The notes below the pieces were generated by a model. It was not told the origin of the DNA. It worked only from the letters and a program-made list of their open reading frames with translations, and did no database searches. 64,000 bases of DNA from Holothuria scabra (lineage: Eukaryota > Echinodermata > Holothuroidea > Aspidochirotida > Holothuriidae), in contig CM074179.1 of NCBI GenBank assembly GCA_037179385.1, forward strand, positions 29,332,046-29,396,045, read 5' to 3'. Below are positions 13,111 to 25,688 of the stretch, one piece after another (within the stretch, counting starts at the first letter, position 1; each line of letters opens with the position of its first letter). Position numbers and translations under genes: made by a program.

Positions 13111-13920
13111 TGACCATGATAGGCAGACACTAGTGGAAAAACCCCTTGGAAGTTGGGCTTCTTACAAATGATAGCCCTACACATTAGACTTAAAAAATTT
13201 AAATTTCTTTGAATGTCACTGGGTGTGCAATAATTTGACTTATTTGTTTATAATAGAGCCTTCTTAATTAGAGCTGGTTGATGATGTAATGCATGTAACA
13301 CTCACAGAGTGAGGTTGGAAGATGATTGGGGGTTGAATTATGCATAGGAATTAGTGCCCACCCTGTTCCACTGCTTGAGTCATAATGGAGTAGGTACCTT
13401 AGACAGTAGTTCACAAAATTGTACTTAAAAAAATTTTGTCACTACTTCTATTTTTAACACACCCACAAGGGAGCTTTGACCCTTTGAATCCTGGACATAC
13501 ATAACTTAAAAAAAATTATGACCAAGACTTTTGCTGCATATAGATCAGTTCTGTGTGTGATATGCTTTCAGATGCAAGGTGAAACTTAACTCGTTTCAAT
13601 GACAATATCTTTCACAAAACAATTTTAAGTACTAGACATTGGTGCCTGGTTTAGGTACTGTACCAACACTATATACAGAATGCATGTAAAAATCAATGTC
13701 AAGAATGGTGCTAAATAAGTGGCTGCATTAGGACACTACAGCTAGCAAAGTATCTGGAAAAAACAGGTTAAATGATGGTTGAAAATTAAAACTAACAATT
13801 TCATGAATTTCTGACACTGTTTCTGACACTGTACTTATGCCATGAATTGCCAGTCTGGAGTCCAAGGTTCTGCAACCCTACAGTAAAATTGTGTGATCTC
13901 AGAATGATCTGATATTTAGA

Positions 13921-16900
13921 ATATCATGGTTCAGCATCTTTATTTCCACAGCTGACACAATTGTGGCCACTATTGCCACACCTCCTACAGTGACTCTCAT
14001 ACAGTTTGGGGATTTTTGTGGAATTATTTCCTAACCACATTGCACAGTTATGCTTTTGCATTACTTGTTTCAATGCTACTATGCCGGCATGCTGATTAAA
14101 ACTTCTACAGAAGTCAACTGTAGTTTGATCATTGACTTTTTCAAGACCTTGACCACTAAAGATTGATAATGAGCGATGCCGAGTCAGAAGGTCAGGAACA
14201 TGACAAATCATGATATGGATGTAAGGAGTGGCATTTTGCTGCTGATATAAGTTACTGATTGTAGACTGCTGCACTTCAACTGTCATATTCTGATCAATGG
14301 ATTTAATAACTATATATATTCCAAAAAAGTCTTTCCAAACTGCTTTTATCGTATTGATTTTCCTTTCTTCAAGTCCAGTAAGAACACGATCAAACAGTTT
14401 ATCACTATTCTCATGCAATTTCAGTTGCTCTGGGCCTGTTAGATCCCTCCACTTGAGCTTTTTTGTTTCTCTTCCCACAAAAAACACTGAAATTTCTCAC
14501 ACCAATTTCTTTCAAAAGTTCTTGGTATGCCTTTAGATGTGGGAAGGTTTCAACATTGAATCTTCCAATAGCCCTGTCATCTTTTATTAAATCCAAATGC
14601 GTTAGCTCTAGGATGAGAAGGTAAATCAATAAATCTGTAATGCAAAGTAACAAATGAAGGAGGTTTATAACAACCTTGTCTAAGGACACACTTGGAAAAT
14701 TTGGGCATTTGACATGGTCATACCTAACTTGTAAAAAATCTTGCTCCAACCTTGGTTCTCCAATTTTGGTCAAGTTACCAAATTCAGTTTTCTTTAGCCT
14801 GCAATAAATGCATGGAAAATTTGAAGATGCAGACTTAAGTCCGAGAACAGAGAGTTACCATTTATAATCACCAGCCAAAAAAAAATTGTATTTGATATTC
14901 AACACTGTTATACTGACAAACTTTAAAAGTTTCTACGACATTTCTAACATCAGCAAGATTTTCACTCAGGCATTCATACGATTCATCCCCACGAAACATT
15001 ACAAGGGGATAATTTCTAGAAAATGAGTTTGGATTGCTCTCATTCAAAATGACACATGTAAAGTTCACTCAATGTATAAATTTGCCAATGTATGTACCAT
15101 CTCCTGCTAGTTTAACACTGACAATGTTTTTTTTTCAGATGAAAGTATTTTCTTATCAGACAATTCCTGGATTTTCATTGTGAGCAGCTGCTTGAAATCT
15201 CGCTGTATTCCAGGATTACGACCCTCTGTCACTGATGTAGAAATAAAATTGTTGATTCTAGCCTGGTGAACTTTCAGACTTTATAATTTTGGAAGGTTTG
15301 AAATTTTTGCCAAGGCATGGTAACCAGAATCTGAAATACTGAACTGATCTTTGATTAACAAGGCAACATTAAGGTAATTAACTCCAATATCAGAATTTTC
15401 CTTACCATTAGATGAATCAACACAGTTCATGGTGGTCACCTTTCCAGTTGTTCTGTTTCAACAACCAGTGAATGAACTTTATACCCCTGTGGTGGTAAAA
15501 AGCCAAGTGGGGCCAAACAATCTTTTTTAAGTGTTTTTGCTTTATGATACATGTGAGCCCGACTGTACTTTTTCTTTAAGGAATCTCGTCTAGCTGCTTG
15601 AGAACTATATTTTTTCAACAAGCTATGGGCATAAAGGGATTTACACTTTAGCCTTGTAATACGTTTTTTCAACTTTTTCACTTGTGTATTTCATTTTCAT
15701 TCAGGATTTTTCTATTTTGTGTGATAAGTTTACTAGCAATTACTTCTGAATGCAGAATTTTGCAAGGCCAAATTGAATTTTCGTCTAGCCACTTCATTAA
15801 CAATTGTTTTGATTTTCCTCCTTGCCATGACTTCGTTACCCTTTTTTGTAAAGTATACACATACTTATAGAACTGACTTTTCAATCGAGGTGTAAATTCT
15901 ACTTCTAACTTCTTTTCATTACATACTGCACTAAAGACATTCAAAGTGAGGTCAGTAAAACTTTCACAACTGGTATTTTTCAGAATGTTATAAACAAAAT
16001 TGCTTTCAACATCTAAATTAAAGAATGACATACTGTGTTCTTTTACATGACCATGGATTCCCAGTCTGTTTTAGTGCCATCTCCTTGCACGAATGACACG
16101 CTAACATAGGACCAAGCAGGTGTTATTTGCTCGATAACAACACCATTTTCTACAGTGAATTCAGAAAGTGGTCTGTGTCTTTGAAGTTGTGCCTTGAAAG
16201 TGCCTTCAATAAAATAACAAAAGTAAAAAGATCTGTTTAGGATCCTTGTATCCCAGTTGGGGCCAAACAAAAAGTCTGATGAGATCACAGTTCTTCCTTA
16301 TGCATAACTTTCCATGTTTTCACTCAGCTGACGGAATCTGCTGGTTTAGAAATACATATTTAAAGATTTCTCCACAACAGTCGACAGTTAGTGTCCCGCC
16401 TGGATTACCCTTTCTAAATTAAAGAATGACACTCTGTCTTAACTACAAATAAGTACTAACGTTATAAGCAAAGTTTTACTACTTTTACATGACCATGGAT
16501 TCCCAGTCTGTTTTAGTGCCATCTCCTTGCACAAATGACACGCTAACATAGGACCAAGCAGGTGTTATTTGCTCTATAACAACACCATATTCTACAGTGA
16601 ATTCAGAAAGTGGTCTGTGTTTTTGAAGTTGTGCCTTGAAAGTGTCTTCAATAACATAACAAAAGTCGAAAGATCTGTTTAGGATCCTTGTATCCCAATT
16701 GGGACCAAAAAGTCTGATAAGTCACAGTTCTTCCTTATGCATAACTTTCCATGTTTCCACCCAGCTGACGGAATCTGCTGGTTTAGAAATACATATTTAA
16801 AGATTTCTTCACAACAGTCGACAGTTATTGTCACGCCTGGATTACCCTTTCTCTTTGATGATAAAGACGGTTTTATCGACAGTCTAATTTTATGCAATAA

Positions 16901-17211
16901 TGTTTCAGCAATTTGAGGAATACAGTCAGTAGGTTTGTCAACCTTGAATGATACCTTCCTTATGAGCTCTTTCTTTTTAATGTTACAGTCAAACTTTTTG
17001 GGTCATCCAGTGTAGTGCACCTTGTAATGTGTTGGTGTCTCACAAAGGACTTATAGATAAGAAAATAAAACTATTCTGAGTTGAAAGATAACACATAAAA
17101 TTGAAAAGTTTAGTGTAACTACCTACGATGAAACCTGTAAGCACCTCTCACTGTCATTAGTGTATGTACATGTTTCTTCAAGGATTCAGCAGACACGCTC
17201 ATTTCAAACAT
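13921..17211 (-). pseudogene. Broken gene of an unnamed, possibly transposase-like family
   Basis: A candidate first exon (17211 to 17127, starting MFEMSVSAESLKKHVHTL) ends at a GTAGGT donor; an acceptor after TTATCTATAAG restarts the frame at 17049. The reading then runs to about 13924 through several frame changes and stops (for example near 17010, 15680, 15430, 14865 and 14480). Notable blocks are VDCCEEIFKYVF (near 16810), a basic linker (15681-15560), KLAGDGTYIGK (near 15100), LAGDYKW then NFPCIYC (14870-14800), PYIHIMICHVPDLL (near 14200) and GQGLEKVND (near 14150). The C-terminus has a CRRCGNSGHNCVSCG cysteine quartet that could bind zinc. I recall similar uncharacterised proteins in cnidarians and sponges but cannot name the family. 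The two GD motifs and the QGLEK glutamate could be a DDE triad; this is a hypothesis. Alternatively it is a decayed host gene. Confidence 0.65.
16016..16852 (-). repeat. Tandem duplication of ~400 bp inside the pseudogene
   Basis: Units 16016-16415 and 16416-16852 are near-identical, both containing TTTACATGACCATGGATTCC and both running up to TGGATTACCCTTTCT. The second has about 45 extra bases near 16445-16490. Each unit encodes the same block, from GNPG..VDCCEEIFKYVF to TPAWSYVSVSFVQGDG, so the protein segment is present twice. The few substitutions between them suggest a fairly recent event. Confidence 0.9.
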
Positions 17212-18471
17212 GATCCAAGACCTAGGGCTGTATTATAACAATAGTATAACGAGAAAGACACAATGCAAATGAGTTGCAGGGCCATCAATTTGGGGTAAAT
17301 CAAGCAAGTTATATCCCTACAGTACACCAGTTGTGGGCTATTCATCAAATTAATTCAATGTTTTCTCACACATTAGAGTACACTGTGCCAGCAGAGTACC
17401 TATTTTAAACACGTAGTGTGCCTTTATTGAATTTGATAATATACCATACCCCCAAAAATTGGCCCACATTTTCATATGCCATAGATCAGTATTGAGTGTG
17501 AGCTGTGAAAGCCACTGAAGTTTCTACTCAGTATGTAGGTCTGGGTATGTTGACATAAGCTGCTTGTACTATAGATGGGCTGGTTGTTATGGCAAGTCAC
17601 CTGAGTGGCCATACAGAAAATGAGAGTAATGGGAAGTCACTTGGGTGGCCATGCATACAGAAAGTGAAAGCAATAAGCATTGAATGGGGTTTGAATCTGT
17701 TGGAGAATCACACCAAAACATAATGTAACTGTTTAATCTACAGTGGAGCTGCATTATTACTATACGCCAGTGTTTGCCAGTGCCACTGTTTGAATAATTA
17801 AGCTGTGTGATTGCGTGATTCCTGCAGCTGTTTTCATTTCACCAAAATTGGGGAATCTCTAAAGTTTCTATTTTTCAAAGAAAAAAATTAAATAGAGTAG
17901 GCTTATATAGCTCTTTTACTTCTGCTCCACTACACAAAATTCGGACTGAACAGCGTGTGTCCCTGACTAGTTGAACGAAAGAAACTCTCCATGTGAGTCA
18001 TAAATTTTAACACATCTCTTGTGCTCATGCATACTGCCAGTATTAATAGAGGAGGAACCACATTCAAGACAGATAAGATGAGACAACAACAGACCCTTGC
18101 TTTGTACCCGCCATAGGCCTAAAATAGCATATATCCCCCGATAAAGGTGTTGAGAAGGAGGGAGGGGAACATTCCCCGCTATAATTACTTCCTAAGGGCA
18201 AACACTGGCTCCCACTTAAAGGGTTGGGATTGCAGGAATCAATTTTTTTCAGAATCGATCCCGCCCAATAGAAGACAATGCGAGAAATTCTTACAAATTT
18301 CGAGATGCAGCTAAGAGCATAGTACTGTACAATTAGGACACAGTACTTGGAGATAGAATCTTCCCATGTGTGGCTAGCTTAAAAATTGATGTCCGATCCA
18401 AACAGCTGCACCGCATCTGGTGAACCAGCCTATAGGCCTACAGTACGTTGATCAAAATCCGTCCTTTGTTT
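17212..18471. other. Non-coding stretch upstream of the broken gene
   Basis: This is the 5' flank of the minus-strand pseudogene. No promoter element could be assigned. The words GGGAAGTCAC and GGTGGCCATGCA recur around 17595-17660 as a small local duplication. No gene was recognised. Confidence 0.4.
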
Positions 18472-18771
18472 AAAGGCTCAGTTCTCTCACCCAAACATTA
18501 CCAATTCTCCTAACTTTCTCACTGAAGCCCCTCCCACAATTGTCTGAAATTCATCCTCATCCAGATACAATCTCAGTTTATTGCTTAAAGGTGAGTATAG
18601 AAAAACTCAACTTATATAATCAAAACAGTCTCAGTACCGTTCGTGCTGTGTAATATAAGCTTTGGTACTCTGCATTGTTTGAATTAGCTGTCAATCAAAG
18701 AGCTGAGCCAATTGAGAATTTCGGTACCCCCGTACCAAAATTGTAGTTTGGGGTGAGAGGTTTGGCCCTTT
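18472..18771 (+). mobile_element. ~300-bp inverted-repeat element, copy 1
   Basis: The left end AAAGGCTCAGTTCTCTCACC mirrors the right end, whose reverse complement is AAAGGGCCAAACCTCTCACC. The whole element aligns in inverted orientation with 25386-25688, including a shared central AAATTCATCCTCATCCAGA block. It has no coding capacity, which fits a non-autonomous DNA transposon. Confidence 0.75.
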
Positions 18772-20370
18772 GAATGTCCCAGGCTCTCGACAAAAAAAAA
18801 ACCTTTTGAGTGACTAGTGAGGTGCCTCCTCTTTTTGAAAATCCTCTCATTTTGATTCTCACCCAAGCTCAACTGCCTAAGCTAGGCCCCTGTCATGTCT
18901 ATACATGCAGGCGTGGCGGCCGCAGTCCCCTCCCCCCCCCCCCCCCATCAGCACATCATAAACTTTATCAGGCAGATAATTTGATCTCAGTCAGGCGAAA
19001 ATTTGGGTAGTTAAATTTTGTGCCCAGTGGTGAGGTCTGGAGTCGGGCAAAAATTCACCATGCTGCACCTAGCCCCCCCCCCCACCCCCGAACGGTCCTG
19101 TATGGCACCGCATGCAGTGGCCCTGCTGTGGCAGCAATATATACTGATCGTGTTCTCCTCTTCTTTTAATGCCTGCCAATGAATTATCATTGAAACTGAA
19201 GTTGTGATTTATTTGAGTTTATCTGAGGTTATTTTCATGAGCTACTTTCACTTGTAGTAGTACAACGTTACTCGTCGTTAGGCCTAGGCCTAACGTTACA
19301 CACTGATTTGAAAACTAAATCAAGTGATAAAATTACCCTATCTTGTAATGGACTGATCCATCATAGGCCGAGCTATGCCGCAGCCTAGCATACTAAAATG
19401 CCGTACTTCAATACCGAATGTATCGGTCCTTTTCCAGGTAATTCGCGGGCTGACCCTTTGGCGATCCATTGGTATTGAAACTTTTGTCATCCGTGCGTAG
19501 AATCCTGCTGGTTTAATTGAAGATTTCCGGGGGTCCGAGTCATGATGAAAGTTTTTGTGAAAGCGACAGCTGTACAAATGGAGATCTTGATCCATGAATG
19601 TACGTGCGTGCATATGCACATCCTCCATGTACAGTGTGTACCCCGCGGTACCGTCGCACCGCTACGATACTTGCATAGACCAAACTACAGTCATACACAC
19701 ACATAAGCACAGGTGCATACGAGCACGTCCTGTACTGCAGTCACGAAAGCACACATTCAGTACATGAATATTCAACGTTTATCATGTTCGATGGTGTGAT
19801 TGGATCGGTCATTTCAACTTATGAATAAACAGAAGTTAGTTGTGATTTCACAAATCAGACAAACCAGGCATGACTTTTCCTTATGCTCGGCTGCTAGCTT
19901 GAAGTTCCACTGGTAAACAACTAGACAATTGTACTTGCATGGCAAGTACTAATCGAAGCCTTGAAAATGCGCACACTTGGGACTTTCTTATAAACAAAAT
20001 GAAGCATATTGTTGGAACTGGTTCCCCGACAAAAGTGGAATATTTCCCACATATGCCTGGGAGGGGGGAGGGGAAGGGGGCCATTGTTCCTTGCAACTTG
20101 TTTGGGGAGATCTATGTGAGATAAAGCAGTAACATTATATATTCTACTAAACACTGATGTTTAAATGAAAGTACTCACCTGGATGTAACAATATCGATAA
20201 GCTATTATTTTTAATCAGTTGCCCATCCTGGATGTAAAGTTGCCCCAAAATCTTTGTACCTAGTTACACTTTGCCTGAGACTGTGTGATACACTATTGGT
20301 GGTGACACAGGCCTAGCGCTATGCAAAAGTATTGACCCTAGACTAACTTGACTTTCCTAACAGTAGACTA
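18772..20370. other. Non-coding stretch, no gene recognised
   Basis: C-rich tracts lie at about 18926-18946 and 19073-19089. A 96-codon minus-strand frame at 19338-19628 shows no domain or convincing splice context. Nothing else is supported. Confidence 0.4.
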
Positions 20371-20564
20371 CAATCTTGGACAAAACTTTTGGGACACTTT
20401 ACATATTATTTGTCAATTTTAGTTGAAGTAGGCCAACATAAAACTCCCTTTACCCCTCCCAATGTTGCGTCAAGAAGAACATGGCTCTTTGCCGTGAACA
20501 GCATAACAGTGGTCAACATTGGAAGGGAGAGCAGGGTGTCCCAACAAGTTATTGTCCAAGATTG
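20371..20564 (+). mobile_element. Short inverted-repeat element, copy 1
   Basis: The element begins CAATCTTGGACAAAACTTTT then GGGACAC and ends with the inverted partner, GTGTCCCAACAAGTTATTG then TCCAAGATTG. The centre holds CCCCTCCCAATGTTG and TTTGCCGTGAACAGC, which recur in the copy at 21807-22049. There is no coding capacity. Confidence 0.75.
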
Positions 20565-20919
20565 TGTGGGTCCCAAGAGATACATTTTTGAGATGGAATT
20601 CAATAAAAACGTTTAATTTTTCGAGTGTTCTAGGGTTGTTTAAGACCTTTTCCAGAAGCCAACTATTCTCTTGAGGATTTTTAACAAATTAAGGGCGAAC
20701 GTGGGATAAATTTCATTACAAACCAAAAGTATGCATTGTTTAGACGCACAAATCAACAATCGCAACGGGTGGAATAATTCTCTTCCTGGATAGAAGAGTC
20801 ATTCTTTTTCAAACTGATAGTTGGAGACGAGAAATTTATCGAAAAGGGGCCACGATCTACCATAAGATTGTTAAAGTAACTCTGCAAGCCAGACTTTCTT
20901 TCATAACTTTGGTAGATAG

Positions 20920-21234
20920 CCCAGCCAACATGCCCAGCTGGGCCCCAACTGGGTTTCAGCTGGGCTACTTGATGGGCCCCAGCTGGAGCCCATCCGTGTT
21001 TGTCAGGTGTTCCCACGTGGGGCCCAACTGGGCTAGCCTTTCCCAGCTGAAGCCCAGCTGTGCCCCGCTTCAATAACTGAAGCCTAACTGGGCTTTAGCT
21101 GGGCTTCAGCTGGGAAAGGCTAACCCAGTTGGGCCCCACGTGGGAACACCTGAAAAACACGGATGGGCCCAGCTGGGGCCCAGCAAGTAGCCCAGCTGAA
21201 CCCAGTTGGGGCCCAGCTGGGCATGTTGGCTGGG
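20920..21234. mobile_element. 315-bp palindromic inverted-repeat element (MITE) built on CAGCTGGG
   Basis: The outer 20 bases, CCCAGCCAACATGCCCAGCT, are repeated exactly in inverted orientation at the right end. The two halves remain near-complementary toward a centre near 21080, so a single strand could fold into one long hairpin. The interior is made of degenerate CCCAGCTGGG and CCCAACTGGG words. No clear target duplication was identified. The glycine- and proline-rich open frames on both strands come from the repeat words. Confidence 0.88.
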
Positions 21235-21806
21235 TGTTAGGTACGGTTGGTTTGGAACACATTTTGCAGCCAATTTTGCATCTCAGGCTGTATTTTTCAT
21301 GTTGTATTACAACTGGTAACAAATTTGTTATGCCTTCTTTCAACCGAAGCAGTTTCTTAACATTTTTAGTTGAAAGTTGCTTTCCAAACCAATGGTAGAC
21401 TTGGTTTTAACTAAGCCTACACCCCAACCTCGTCAAGGTGGCAGGTAGGCCGGGCACAACCATATCTCAGAATTAAAATATGCAAAGCAAGTGGGACAAT
21501 ATCATTAATGTCCCTTTGCTCAAAAAGAAGGATGTGACAGAAGAATTGAAGTGTTCAGGCCATATTTGGTGGTATTTGCTTGGGCGTAGTCCCAGGGTCC
21601 TCTCATGTAGGTCCCTGCCAACATTTGTGAAAAGGGTCCAAAATAATCTAGATCCAGGACTCCACAAGCTAAATCCGGTCCAGGAAATACTTCCATGTAA
21701 TGACCAGCATATCATTTACCTGTCATAAAATAACCAAATAACCATAAGCAAAGCGTCACTTCTTACTGGTGGCAGCGCACCTATCTGACTTCTCGAAATT
21801 CTCGGA
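21235..21806. other. Non-coding stretch between two inverted-repeat elements
   Basis: Open frames of about 80 codons exist on both strands at 21473-21728 but show no recognisable motif. A hydrophilic exon is not excluded, but nothing supports one. Confidence 0.35.
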
Positions 21807-22049
21807 CAATCTTGGACAGAACCGTTGCCGGTTGGGACACTTCACATAATATCCGTAAATTTTAGTTGAAGTACTAAGCTAACATGAAATTGCCTGAAGT
21901 AGCCTAACATGCAACCCCCTTTTCCCCTCCCAATGTTGTGTCAGGAAGAATGTTTCTTTGCCGTGAACAGCATAGGCCTAACAGTGGTAAACCAACACTG
22001 GAATAGAAGGGGTGTGGGGTGTCCCAACAAATTATTTTGTCCAAGATTG
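21807..22049 (+). mobile_element. Short inverted-repeat element, copy 2
   Basis: It shares both termini (CAATCTTGGACA on the left, TCCAAGATTG on the right) and the central TTTGCCGTGAACAGC with 20371-20564, in the same orientation. It is about 50 bases longer, including a GGCCTAAC insertion in the centre. Confidence 0.72.
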
Positions 22050-25000
22050 TATCTGCAGTGTCTAGGCCTATATACGCTGAGCGCACCTTTTGCACTAGGA
22101 CACGACTAAGTGTAAATGTTAGAGTTGTTTCGTTCTGTAACGTTAGGCTTTAGGCCTTCGTAACTGTGTTTGGGTAAGACTACGACAACTTTTGTCCTCA
22201 GTGAAGCCTAAAGGACTAGAGTATGTATGGAGAGTCACGTAATTGCTTCCTATACAAATGTATTGGGAGCAACTACGCGACCGTCGATGCATAACGTTAG
22301 TCCTTTACTGAGAACTACGACAACCGTGGGTAGACAGTCTTTTCCTTTGTTTCAAACATTGAAAATACAATAGAGAAGCCATTAACAACTCATAAAGGGT
22401 GATGAAATGAACGACAAATTGAATACCTTAAAATTGGTGGATCGTTCCCTGGCATTGGTTACTGTCGCAATCACGTTAACGACACAGTACGTACACTATA
22501 TAGCTAGCTGCATGCGTTTATGCATGAACGTAAGTTAGTGGACACTGAAATGAGTACGGTCGACGAAGTTGCTTGATGAAGCAGTTCCGACAAAACAAAG
22601 TGGCATATGTTGGAAAATGCAACCTTTGAAATTTATTTTGAAATCCATGAACGGTGTAAATTGTTTTCAAGCTATATTTACACCTTTTTTTCAACCAGAG
22701 AGGAAGCCTTCAATGCAGAACAATACCTTTGAATGTGGAACTACTTCTTTATTTGCACATTACCACCTTACTATACAGGAGTTGTTCGGGCAAATCCCCT
22801 TATATAGAAATAGTTAAACTTTGTTGAAAATCCCCCTACGGAACAACTTAACATGACTGCGCAGCTGTTCCATTGTTCGAACGAACAGCTCGCGATTGCA
22901 ATATGAATCCAAACGGAACATGATTTAATATTCATCCGCACCGACCGCTTACGAAGGCACGAAAACACGTGACTGAACGAGGAATTCATACAATCGAAGC
23001 TGTGGCTTCGATTAATAATAAATGGTCGTCTATTTACTGACGGTACACTGCAGCGGCTGTAAAGTACTTTTCCAATGTGCGGTGTAATATGCATTGTATG
23101 TAAACAAAATCATTGTCATTTTACACTGCCTGAGTAAGCATGCACTGTCCTGTATTGTACAGTGTACGCATTGTGTGTGATTTTGCATATAACAATGAAA
23201 CAAAGGAATGGAAATTGGCGCCCAAAATTAGTTTAGTCCGTACCAATAGGTTAGTCTAGCTAAATAAGTTAGTTCATCACTTGAGTTGGTCAAGCTTTCC
23301 AATTCAAGGAGTCTACTCAGGCTAGTCCAGCATCACATTTACTGTTAGTCAAGCAATGGAAATTAGTCGTTCCCTAATACGCGTTTGTCCAGCTTCTGCC
23401 GTCTAAGTTTATCAGTAAAAAACCTGAAAATGTAAGTCAATCTGTCTTCACTAATTGCTGGATTAACAAATTGCTAGTCAAGTTTCCATTTGAATAACTT
23501 ATGTTTTCAGTGAAGATCTTCTTCACATGGTATGAAATTAAGCATTTTAAGAAAACAACACTGTTATCATTACGTATTTCCTTCTTGGAAAAGATTGTGG
23601 TTCAAATGTGCCGAATGCCCAGTGTTGTCTAGCATAAGCTATAGCCTTAAATTCGCTTCTTGGGTACCAAAGTTAGACTACAAAAACTTTATACACTCTA
23701 CAAAGGTGCCAAAGGTGGCTAGATAGCAGGCGATATTCATCGCTCCCAACGAGACCCTTGAAGATGAAAACTTTTTTGTCCGTGTGTTTTTTTTTTTTTT
23801 TTATCTTGAAGACACATAAACACAATATTAATTTAGATACTATTAAATTACATCTCCCTCTACAGAAGCCTGCCCTTCAGTTGAAACGTCCCACAGATTT
23901 CACACACCTCATTCTCAGACTTTGTGATTTTGTGGAGGAGCATGTCTTTACATTAACTCATTTTGCTACTGAATTTTGTTATATATAGAATTGGAAGCAA
24001 CGAAAACGAAGGTTTGCGAGACTGAAATTAAGGACCCATTCGAGAGACAGGAACTTTTAGACGTCTGCGTACGTCACGGTACACGTATTTACATGATGCG
24101 GACCATGACTTTTTGTGAACGATGCTTCGGGAGAGGAGTTGAAGTAAAGGCTTCTAACGGGAGGGCTCTCCCCTTCTCTTGGGATGGTGTTTAAATAATT
24201 TTGTCTGTGGGTGCAATCTCTGGAAGTTAAAATTTTGATTTAATTATTTATTCTTCCCTTGGCCCCTTGTGTCATGACCAAATGAAACCATCGCTACGCC
24301 ATTTTTCGTGGTCAGTATTTATTACGTTCACAAACGTTACTGTAAAAATTAAAAAAAAAAAAAAAACATCGCATTCGTACCCGATGATTATTACGTGCGA
24401 GCGTGTTTTTATCACGTAGTGTGCTAATTACGACGTGGTATTGCAAAAAGGTTATGGTGGAGTGCCGACATTACTTTGCCGGGAGCGCAGCACTACGATG
24501 GAATGATACTTCTCATGACTTCTTGTCGGTCTCGCGAACCTTCCTTCATTTTTTGTCAAAGGGACCTTTTCTCTGTGTCATGTTACGTCTTTCATGGACA
24601 ATTTTTGTTTTACGGTTTCGTGGACTATCGGTCTCATGGGAAGCCCCCTGTTTGACCCATCCGCAGAGTTTTCAACAATACAAGCTTTCACAATTAAAGG
24701 TGAGTTTTTATGTCTGTTAGGAGTTTCAGCAGCACAATTTATTCGGCTGAGAGAATTAGTCGTGATTAGAGTTCTTGTTATTCCCAGGTAATGGGAATTT
24801 CCTCTAATGCATACAGAATATTCTATCTTTGATTGTGACCAGAAGGAAAAATTGTCATAGGCTGTAACGTTTTGAGTGATTCCCGTAAGGGAGAAACATC
24901 ATGATTTTAAGCTTTCACATTTAAAAGGTGGCTGAGGCAGTAAGCAAATCGAGTTTCAAAAGTGGGTGAGAGGGCAAACTACTTGTTCGTTCATTTTTGC

Positions 25001-25385
25001 ATCGCCGTGAGGGCGCAAAGTGATCATAAAAGTAAATATTTTTGGCCAGAAAACACAGACGTACGAGGCGGGGCAGGGAGGGGGACATTTCTTTTATGTT
25101 TTATGATAACAGCATGTTTTTAAGACACTAACATGCAACTTGTTTCATTTAACTCTCTAAGATATTTATTCCTTTACAATGATGCCATGTTTGTGTGTCA
25201 ATCAGAAAAAATTCAGGGCAAAGTGCCTCATCCTCCCTTACCCTGTGAAATAACATCCCGTCCGCCTATGACTGAAAATAAGGGTAAATGTTGCCACAAA
25301 ACAATATGCCCGATCTAGAGATTACTTAAATGTTGACAAATACGAATGTTGCTAATCGATTCACATTCAGAACAATGCTGTGGAT
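22050..25385. other. Non-coding stretch, no gene recognised
   Basis: Direct words such as ACTACGACAAC recur at 22180 and 22315. There are T- and A-runs near 23790 and 24350. Open frames of 60 to 107 codons on both strands have no domain, no signal peptide worth naming and no leucine-rich repeat. No upstream exon of the 30.9-48.5 kb gene could be recognised here. Confidence 0.4.
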
Positions 25386-25688
25386 TTAAAAGGGCCGAGC
25401 CTCTCACTCCAAACTACACTTCTTGTAGGTGGTACAGAAACTCCCCATTGTCCCAGTTTTTTAATTGACTGTTAATTCAAACAATGTAGAGAACAAAGCT
25501 TAAATTACACAGCAAGAACTGTACTGAGAGCATTTTGATTATACATATTCAGCTTTTCTCTACTCACCCTGAAGCAATAAACTGAGATTGTGTCTGGATA
25601 AGGATGAATTTCAGACAATTGGGGGAGGGGCTGAAATAAGAAGGTTAGGAGAATTGGTACTGTTTGGGGTGAGAGAATTGGGCCTTTA
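25386..25688 (-). mobile_element. ~300-bp inverted-repeat element, copy 2
   Basis: This is the inverted homologue of 18472-18771. Its ends are AAAGGGCCGAGCCTCTCAC on the left and, reverse-complemented, AAAGGCCCAATTCTCTCACC on the right. TTAA lies at both borders, as expected for piggyBac-type insertion, but the first copy does not show this cleanly. Confidence 0.75.

Noticed and set aside
19338..19628. 96-codon minus-strand open frame
   Set aside because: Composition and context give no sign of a protein family, and no neighbouring exons could be linked to it.
20753..21398. Glycine- and proline-rich open frames on both strands
   Set aside because: They are translations of the CAGCTGGG words of the palindromic element.
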